A stretch of DNA of 64,000 nucleotides, taken from NCBI GenBank assembly GCA_013398275.1, contig VZSE01004132.1, forward strand, positions 1,880 to 65,879, written 5' to 3'. Position numbers and translations under genes: made by a program. The stretch comes from Promerops cafer (lineage: Eukaryota > Chordata > Aves > Passeriformes > Nectariniidae). The notes below the pieces were generated by a model, which worked only from the letters and a program-made list of their open reading frames with translations, searched no databases and was not told the origin of the DNA. Shown here one piece after another: positions 61,001-64,000 of this stretch; position 1 is the first letter of the stretch; each line of letters opens with the position of its first letter.

Positions 61001-61759
61001 TGGGGGCCTGTTTTTTTTTTTAATAGCTGCTATTACATTCATGTGTGACAAGCGATGCAACAAGAAGAGATCATGTGGACGACACAAATGTAATGAAGTT
61101 TGCTGTGTGGTAAGTGTACTTGTGGTTTTATAAAATTGTTTGATGTGATGTGTGTTTGATTTTGGTTGTGATGTTAACAGTCTTTTTTTCTTTTGTATCT
61201 TTCCATTTTTGTGCATCTTCATTCTCTATTTGCTGTGTTGGTCATGCTCAAAAACTTTGTGTGTGTGCATTTATTTTGCAAGTTTTGTTTTATAGGTATC
61301 ATTATAAATGTAAAACCACATTTCAGCCTAAATGCGGTTAAATCAGTGTAAAGGTGCTTTTTGTCAATGCAGTGATTCCAGGGAGAATAGAGAGAGAAAG
61401 CATATTAATTAATAGGAGAAGCATAAACCCTGAAGCTGTGTCTGTAACAGAAGTCTTAACAGAATCCGCTTTAAAAATTGTGTATCCATACAGTGATGGA
61501 AAAACTGCATAGATTTGGCCTAAGCTATTTTTTGCACGATACAGTTTTGTCAATCTATTATTAGAAGTAGATTGGAATCTCAAAGAGGAAAAAAAATAAC
61601 CAAAGGGGTTTATAGTTCAATTCTGCTTTTTCTCTTTTGCCGTCTCTTAGGACACAGAACATAAGTGCTCTTTGGTTTGTGGTCGTAAACTCAACTGTGG
61701 GCTTCATAGATGTGAAGAACCCTGCCATCGGGGCAGTTGTCAAACATGCTGGCAAACAA
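22041..61759 (+). CDS. NFX1: NFX1, X-box binding zinc-finger transcription regulator (13 of its exons, 3' end outside the window)
   Basis: NFX1 is a nuclear/cytoplasmic RING and NF-X1-type zinc-finger protein; in mammals it represses MHC class II X-box genes, and isoforms bind poly(A)-binding protein. Coding segments: 22041-22065, 31064-32113, 35971-36132, 45381-45458, 47722-47827, 53835-53906, 55854-55993, 57191-57290, 57426-57643, 58357-58454, 59835-59865, 61027-61109 and 61651-61759. They join in phase with GT/AG boundaries and no stop, encoding 757 residues plus one base. A C3H2C3 RING spans residues 372-423, and six NF-X1 Cys/His repeats follow. The start has a good context (GGCATGG), and MAEA agrees with the human N-terminus as I recall it. 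The remaining repeats and any R3H domain lie beyond 64000. Confidence 0.95.
22066..24409 (+). other. NFX1 intron 1, first part: no recognised element
   Basis: The CpG island tail reaches about 22350, then the DNA becomes AT-rich without recognised exons or repeats. Confidence 0.5.
24410..24963 (+). mobile_element. CR1 LINE 3' fragment, plus strand
   Basis: A diverged CR1 3' end is readable (GGACTGAGTCCAGCAAAGGG, ACAAGAGGCCACAGGTACAA). It closes with the CR1 tail CATTCTGTAATTCTATGG. It may begin as far left as 24270. Confidence 0.8.
25316..25386. repeat. T-rich (TTTG)n low-complexity tract
   Basis: Repeated TTTG/TTTTTG units over about 70 bp. Confidence 0.8.
25625..26190 (-). mobile_element. 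CR1 LINE fragment, minus strand
   Basis: The plus strand shows the reverse of a CR1 3' end (AGAATATTCTGAGTGGAAAG at the start, CTTTGGACGCCTGATATTTT later). Strongly diverged. Confidence 0.65.
26908..28240 (-). mobile_element. CR1 LINE, about 1.3 kb of the 3' end, minus strand
   Basis: The minus-strand translation gives the C-terminal part of the CR1 reverse-transcriptase ORF (RLRELDLFNLENRLQGDL, FRLHIKKKIFTVTVVRHCNK), with frameshifts. The 3' end is at the left (AGAATCTTAGATTGGCTTGG). 5'-truncated, as most CR1 copies are. Confidence 0.9.
28590..29245. other. NFX1 intron 1, AT-rich, nothing recognised
   Basis: Contains a T17 run near 28590. No exon or repeat family seen. Confidence 0.4.
29246..29590 (-). 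mobile_element. CR1 LINE fragment, minus strand
   Basis: The left edge is a reversed CR1 3' end (GATAGAATAGTTCAACTGGA), followed by diverged CR1 (CCCTTCTGGAAAGCCTGTTA). Confidence 0.75.
29730..29900. repeat. AT-rich low-complexity tract
   Basis: Degenerate TATAATA units over about 170 bp. Confidence 0.8.
29901..31063 (+). other. NFX1 intron 1, last part: nothing recognised
   Basis: AT-rich, ending in the long T tract and acceptor TAG of exon 2. Confidence 0.45.
31064..32113 (+). CDS. NFX1: NFX1 coding exon 2 (residues 9-358)
   Basis: The largest exon (1050 bp), behind a run of about 20 T and TAG. It encodes a Ser/Lys/Arg-rich, low-complexity and probably disordered region that matches human NFX1 in patches (RGAKPKK, SESDRE, ETHTG at the end). 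The extreme N-terminal part aligns with the PAM2 motif of human NFX1 but is changed at key positions. The open frame runs on past the donor GTAAGT, but that extension is intronic. Confidence 0.92.
32623..33058 (-). mobile_element. Solo LTR in intron 2, with possible TTAG target duplication
   Basis: TG...CA ends, with TTAG on both sides (32619-32622 and 33059-33062). The reverse-strand poly(A) signal AATAAAGACC (complement at about 32660) sets minus orientation. The 436-bp size and 4-bp duplication suggest a class I-like ERV. Confidence 0.65.
33063..34285 (+). other. NFX1 intron 2, middle: nothing recognised
   Basis: AT-rich DNA with no gene or clear repeat family. Confidence 0.4.
34290..34900 (-). 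repeat. Possible solo LTR in intron 2
   Basis: GC-richer than its surroundings, with a purine-rich left part and a pyrimidine-rich right part, and LTR-like composition. Contains the direct repeat GTTGCATCATGTTGCATCAT (about 34618). Ends not found, so this is a guess. Confidence 0.3.
35971..36132 (+). CDS. NFX1: NFX1 coding exon 3 (residues 359-412, RING finger first part)
   Basis: Encodes the first six RING zinc ligands: C372, C375, C391, H393, H396 and C399. The run CIKKWARSPASQA is nearly identical to human. Acceptor TTATTTTCAG, donor GTTGGT. Confidence 0.95.
36133..36330 (+). repeat. AT-rich TATA-type low-complexity tract after exon 3
   Basis: Degenerate ATATAT/TATTGTA units at about 36145-36230, directly behind the exon 3 donor. 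Confidence 0.7.
36340..36930 (-). repeat. Possible solo LTR in intron 3
   Basis: The ATTTTATT near 36400 and a GC-richer U3-like right half suggest a reversed LTR. Ends and duplication not identified. Confidence 0.35.
36931..38604 (+). other. NFX1 intron 3 segment: nothing firmly recognised
   Basis: Short minus-strand frames at 37501-37716 and 37883-38116 might be scraps of an old retroelement, but no motif supports it. A T-rich run lies at 38440-38462. Confidence 0.35.
38605..39709. mobile_element. Long solo LTR of a passerine-type ERV family in intron 3
   Basis: Starts TGTGTCTCGGTTTGAAAGAC and ends CCTAACCTCCAACA. Internal blocks (GAATTATTATAACTTTGAAA, GGGGCTTTCAGGCAAAG, AACAAATGGGACAAAATTCC) match an LTR I recall as abundant in songbird genomes. 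Orientation is not certain and no target duplication was found by eye. The 185-codon frame inside it is not a gene. Confidence 0.65.
39710..40730 (+). other. NFX1 intron 3 segment: nothing recognised
   Basis: No gene, RNA or clear repeat identified. Confidence 0.4.
40731..41109 (+). repeat. ERVL-like LTR in intron 3, plus strand
   Basis: GGTATAAAAG near 40951 is a TATA box and TTAATAAACC near 41062 a poly(A) signal, followed by a short U5 ending in CACAACA. The purine run AATTAAGGGG just before the start resembles a polypurine tract, so this could be the 3' LTR of a deleted copy. Confidence 0.6.
41200..41800 (-). repeat. Solo LTR-like element in intron 3, same family as 12486-13074
   Basis: Shares its first 270 bp with 12486 onward (GGAGACAGAGGAGTCCTGCA versus GGAGACAGAGAAGTCCTGTA, and CATGGGGTCTCT). 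A reversed poly(A) signal sets minus orientation. The right part holds a 99-bp-period tandem duplication. Confidence 0.6.
41622..41800. repeat. Imperfect tandem duplication, period 99 bp
   Basis: GTTTGTAATGACCC recurs at 41622 and 41721, each followed by ACACCCATTCTTCC, then CATTTGTGAAGA and a short T-rich end. Confidence 0.8.
41810..43820 (+). other. NFX1 intron 3 segment: nothing recognised
   Basis: AT-rich, no exon or clear repeat. Confidence 0.4.
43822..44400 (-). repeat. Probable solo LTR in intron 3, minus strand
   Basis: The left end TGTGAAAAACGAGG is followed by a reversed ATTAAA signal (TTTAATAAG, about 43860) and a GC-richer U3-like part (43905-44170). The right end was not located; it may extend to about 44790. 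Confidence 0.45.
44401..45380 (+). other. NFX1 intron 3, last part
   Basis: AT-rich, no recognised element, ending in the pyrimidine tract and acceptor of exon 4. Confidence 0.4.
45381..45458 (+). CDS. NFX1: NFX1 coding exon 4 (residues 413-438, RING finger end)
   Basis: WRCPACQ supplies the last two RING ligands, C420 and C423. The TCFCG link to the NF-X1 repeats follows. Acceptor TATCTACAG, donor GTGAGT. Confidence 0.95.
45459..47721 (+). other. NFX1 intron 4
   Basis: AT-rich with a T13 run near 46680. It contains two short tandem duplications: TAGGGATAATAATTCA (46325 and 46348) and a 20-bp unit at 47386-47425. No repeat family recognised. Confidence 0.45.
47386..47425. repeat. Perfect 20-bp tandem duplication
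   Basis: CTACTGTGCAGCCTGACCAA occurs twice in a row with no mismatch. Confidence 0.95.
47722..47827 (+). CDS. NFX1: NFX1 coding exon 5 (residues 439-473)
   Basis: Encodes the conserved NPEWNRNEIPHSCGE segment and the start of the first NF-X1 repeat (DCPHLCN). Acceptor TTGTTTAG, donor GTAAGT. Too short to stand out as an open frame; placed by homology and phase. Confidence 0.93.
47828..50139 (+). other. NFX1 intron 5, first part: nothing recognised
   Basis: Short frames at 49084-49314 and 49482-49859 have no recognisable motif and no splice logic. Confidence 0.4.
50140..50800 (-). repeat. Possible solo LTR in intron 5
   Basis: A shift to GC-richer DNA (50360-50650) follows an AT-rich reversed poly(A)-like part (CTTATTTTAC, about 50173). 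Layout resembles the other reversed LTRs, but I found no ends. Confidence 0.3.
50801..53834 (+). other. NFX1 intron 5, remainder: nothing recognised
   Basis: AT-rich, no exon or clear repeat found. Confidence 0.4.
53835..53906 (+). CDS. NFX1: NFX1 coding exon 6 (residues 474-497)
   Basis: Encodes LCHPGPCPSCPAF, then CECGQT, completing NF-X1 repeat 1. The phase fits both neighbours. Donor GTAAGA. The acceptor context (ACTTCTAAG) is weaker than the others. Confidence 0.92.
53907..55853 (+). other. NFX1 intron 6
   Basis: Mostly AT-rich. About 55360-55640 is GC-richer, with G-runs (GGGGGGGG near 55573) and LTR-like composition, possibly a retroviral U3 fragment. No other element. Confidence 0.4.
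55854..55993 (+). CDS. NFX1: NFX1 coding exon 7 (residues 498-544)
   Basis: Encodes NF-X1 repeat 2, with CGKHSCTQVCHAGKCSPC. Acceptor TTCTCTGCAG, donor GTAAGT. Confidence 0.95.
55994..57190 (+). other. NFX1 intron 7
   Basis: Carries a diverged CR1 3' end (listed separately), then AT-rich DNA. Confidence 0.5.
56090..56460 (+). mobile_element. CR1 LINE 3' fragment, plus strand
   Basis: A diverged CR1 end: CTTGAGAGGGCTGAGTAGTG, GGTTTGGACTGACTAATCC and the terminal GATCCTATGA. Confidence 0.65.
57191..57290 (+). CDS. NFX1: NFX1 coding exon 8 (residues 545-577)
   Basis: Encodes VCYCGS, then the Ser/Gly spacer and CQNICG. Acceptor CTTTCAG, donor GTAAGA. The next intron is only 135 bp. Confidence 0.93.
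57426..57643 (+). CDS. NFX1: NFX1 coding exon 9 (residues 578-650)
   Basis: Encodes NF-X1 repeat 3 (CGRHNCKQVCHPQPCQLC), the CPCGQTPL spacer and the start of repeat 4 (PSCGKTCGKPLSCG). Acceptor TTTTTTCCAG, donor GTAATT. Confidence 0.95.
57718..58030 (-). repeat. Probable solo LTR in intron 9, minus strand
   Basis: GCAGCATTAAGAAGCAGGCA followed by TTCCTTATT is the reversed poly(A)/R region of a common avian LTR type as I recall it. The right end was not located. Confidence 0.5.
58357..58454 (+). CDS. NFX1: NFX1 coding exon 10 (residues 651-683)
   Basis: Encodes the rest of repeat 4 (HTCESLCHEGDCRPCS). Acceptor TTTGCTAG, donor GTATGT after an A-rich KKK end. It ends in phase 0. Confidence 0.93.
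58455..59834 (+). other. NFX1 intron 10: nothing recognised
   Basis: AT-rich, with a direct duplication GTACATTTATATAGC (58863 and 58878). Confidence 0.45.
59835..59865 (+). CDS. NFX1: NFX1 coding exon 11, a 31-bp micro-exon (residues 684-693)
   Basis: Encodes EIPCALLRNK, aligned with the human segment that starts ELPC. Acceptor GTTTCCTAG, donor GTACAA. The phases (0 in, 1 out) fit exons 10 and 12 exactly, which supports an exon this small. Confidence 0.85.
59866..61026 (+). other. NFX1 intron 11
   Basis: A minus-strand frame at 60034-60246 reads through 70 codons rich in Lys and aromatics but has no motif I recognise. It could be an old pseudogene or DNA-transposon scrap. Otherwise featureless. 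Confidence 0.35.
61027..61109 (+). CDS. NFX1: NFX1 coding exon 12 (residues 694-721)
   Basis: Encodes FMCDKRCNKKRSCGRHKCNE and CCV, NF-X1 repeat 5. Acceptor TTTAATAG, donor GTAAGT. Confidence 0.95.
61110..61650 (+). other. NFX1 intron 12: nothing recognised
   Basis: Short AT-rich intron. Confidence 0.5.
61651..61759 (+). CDS. NFX1: NFX1 coding exon 13 (residues 722-757)
   Basis: Encodes DTEHKC, then NF-X1 repeat 6 (CGLHRCEEPCHRGSCQTCW). Acceptor GTCTCTTAG, donor GTGAGT. The next exon is not found before 64000. Confidence 0.94.
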
Positions 61760-63898
61760 GTGAGTTATGTGCAAAAACACTTAATTGTTATTTATTCTAG
61801 GAATACATTGATATCTCTGTCTAACTCTGACCAGTTAATGTGATCTATTTCACACTGGTGAAAAGGAGAAAGACAGGTGATGTAGATTGTAAGGATACTG
61901 TTTACAGCTTGAAGTGCCTTAGCTGCAGCAGTACATGTGTCTCTCCTATATTATATGCACATGGACATAGTCAAAGACCTCCATTTTATGGAGACCAACT
62001 TTTCATGGAAGCATCCTGGGAATGAGAAGGTGCTAGAGCCTCTGAACCTCACTGTGCTTGAAACAGCATTGTAGTCTGTTTCAATAGCCTATGAATATGA
62101 TGTGCATGTTGACTGCATGTCTCATTAGAAAAAGAAATATTTCTGTGTCCAAACATTTCTCTTGACAAAGCAAAATAGTAATCTTAATGTCTCAGAGGTC
62201 CTGTTAGTAAATTCTGGTCTAGTCAAGTCAGAACACATGGATATTTCTGAGCAGTTGTTTTTCTTCACTGAATTCCGTGGGTTTATTATTTAAGGTCATT
62301 AAACTTATCCACATTGCTGCAATATTTTTGAGGATTGTATTTCATTCTCAGATTAAAGGAGACCTAAGGATTGCTTCCATTGTTAAATGGGATGCGTCCA
62401 CTGTAAATTGCTCCACTGTTGAATGTGATGCAATCTAGAGGTCATTCTTCCCTGCTGAATTTTTTCTGAATATAGGAAAAGCAGTTACCTACTTCAGGGA
62501 CCAGATTATTATGGTAATTTGACTTAAACTTCTGTGTCCCTGAAGTTTCCCATTCTGAATCTGTCCAGAGGTAAATCAACTAAGCAGTATCTTTAAGATT
62601 TCTTACCTGCTTTCTGTGGATACTGCTTGTTGAGATTGCAGAGGCATACATTGTATGACTCTATATGATTCTGACCCTGTCATTGATAGTGAGTCCTTCT
62701 CAGCACTCAAAAGGCCATTCTTCACTCTGATTAACCTGTCTAGCCAGCACTTTGCAGTTGGTTTATATCAGCTGTGGTATCAAACACCATGGTATGGTCA
62801 GCTGTAAGTCATTTGCCTACTCATTAGATTGGATTTCTTGCCCCTGGGTTCATCTCCATGACTGTTTTTGCTAGGAATGGTGAGGACTGACATAAAGGTG
62901 TAATACTCGAGTGAGTCTACACCTCTGTGTGCTTCCCAGATACTTTACTTTTCCAGTGTAATTTCCTCAGTGCTGGTAAGTGTGGTCCCCTTCTTATGCC
63001 AGGGTCTCTTTATGCATACACAGTCTTCTTCAAGACAGGAATACATCTATTAGGAAAAATAAATAATGTTAGCATTAGAGACAGTGCATTTAAAAAAAAA
63101 AGTTTTCAGATACTGTATTTCTGCCCTTTTGATCAGACCTCTCTGCACTCTGTCCCCATTATCCTGATTAGTGCAAATAAGGGACTTCTCATTATAAGAT
63201 TCTTCACTTACCCTTTTTCATCAGTAGCAAGCAACCAGTGTAGCTGTCTAATATTCAGGTTTTCCAAAGACCCTGATGTCTAGTCTTTCATCTTCCTGGA
63301 CTAAGGAAGATTTGTAGCTTTGAAGCATAGAGTGTTATGGGTTGTTTCAAGACCTGTAGTGAGGGACAGCAAAGCACTGCTCTTTCCCATTCTTCCTTGC
63401 CACAGGAAGTCCATGGACATTTTGAATCTTTTCTACTTTTGCTTTCTACTTCTTTCTTCTAACCCATAACATTTTGTTCTCCCTAGCGTTCTTATTTGCT
63501 GTAATTTATTGTAATTTAGTCTCCTTTAGACAAAAATTGCAGGTTTTTTTACCAACTGCTGTACTTCAAAATACATGGGCAAATGAGTAGGATCTGGCCT
63601 GAGATTTAACTGATGGAACAGATCATAAAATATAACCAGACTTGAGAAATTTCTGAACATAAAAAAACTCATTGAAAAGCTGAAAAAAGTTTCAGATAGG
63701 AAATTTCACATCTGTTCCTCACCCATAAGGGTGAGAGATGTCTGAGCTTTGCAAGTAATTGGACGAGCAAGGTATAGGGAACCTTTTTGGGAGTGGAATT
63801 TCTCAAAGCCAACAGAACTCTGCGAGTTGTGCGATGCTGGTATAACCACACTAATAATAGCCGAAATAGCAGATTTGGGTACAGATGTAGCTGAGGGG
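61760..63898 (+). other. NFX1 intron 13, first part: nothing recognised
   Basis: No sequence corresponding to the next NF-X1 repeat exon was found. Confidence 0.5.
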
Positions 63899-64000
63899 CC
63901 AGTGGCTGTACTGGGTTTGCATCCAGGTTTTGGAATTGGTTTCTGCGTGAAGCTGCTAGAAGTTACCCCATGTCCAGCCGAGTCAATGCCAGCTGGTTCT
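63899..64000 (+). repeat. 5' end of an avian LTR, cut by the window edge
   Basis: CAGTGGCTGTACTGGGTTTG, then GAAGCTGCTAGAAG and CAATGCCAGC, resembles the U3 start of an LTR family I recall as very common in birds. Confidence 0.5.

Noticed and set aside
1..64000. CRISPR arrays, operons, riboswitches or other prokaryotic systems
   Set aside because: Spliced vertebrate exons, ERVs and CR1 elements fill the window; the few tandem repeats are microsatellites or single duplications without spacer structure.
61760..64000. The next NFX1 exon
   Set aside because: No frame with a further NF-X1 repeat flanked by splice sites was found, so intron 13 appears to run past the edge.

Overview
The window is vertebrate nuclear DNA from a bird, probably a passerine. 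Three things point there: CR1 LINE fragments ending in the ATTCTATG-type tail, many avian-type endogenous retrovirus (ERV) LTRs, and spliced exons of a conserved vertebrate gene. The species is not determined. In chicken, as I recall, this gene is Z-linked, so a sex chromosome is likely; Z cannot be told from W here.

Layout. Bases 1-16300 are almost entirely nested ERVs. First comes the 3' part of a plus-strand provirus (decayed gag, no pol or env, 3' LTR). Next is a 7.46-kb minus-strand provirus at 2495-9957, bounded by the 6-bp target duplication GATAAT. It carries broken gag, pro/dUTPase-like, pol and env, one full LTR and one LTR cut down to U3, and a foreign solo LTR sits inside it. Then come an exact 592-bp repeat around a single N (very probably an assembly artefact), further LTRs, and two clean solo LTRs whose target duplications can be read directly (GAAA and GTGATC). 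Bases 17.4-18.8 kb hold an old CR1/L3-like LINE. Bases 18.8-21.6 kb have no recognised gene.

The only real protein-coding gene is NFX1 on the plus strand. A CpG island with two NRF1-type motifs surrounds the start codon at 22041. Thirteen coding exons (22041-61759) join in phase with GT/AG boundaries and no stop, giving the first 757 residues: an N-terminal disordered region, the RING finger, and six of the NF-X1 Cys/His zinc-finger repeats. The rest of the gene, including any R3H domain, lies past the right edge. The introns are filled with CR1 fragments, solo LTRs, AT-rich tracts and unassigned DNA.

I found no undescribed gene system, CRISPR array, operon or RNA gene. The observations most worth checking are the proviral architecture (U3 fused to gag, betaretrovirus-like pol with a CX6CC-type env, dUTPase-like domain with a divergent motif), the probable false duplication, and a degenerate PABP-binding (PAM2) motif at the NFX1 N-terminus.
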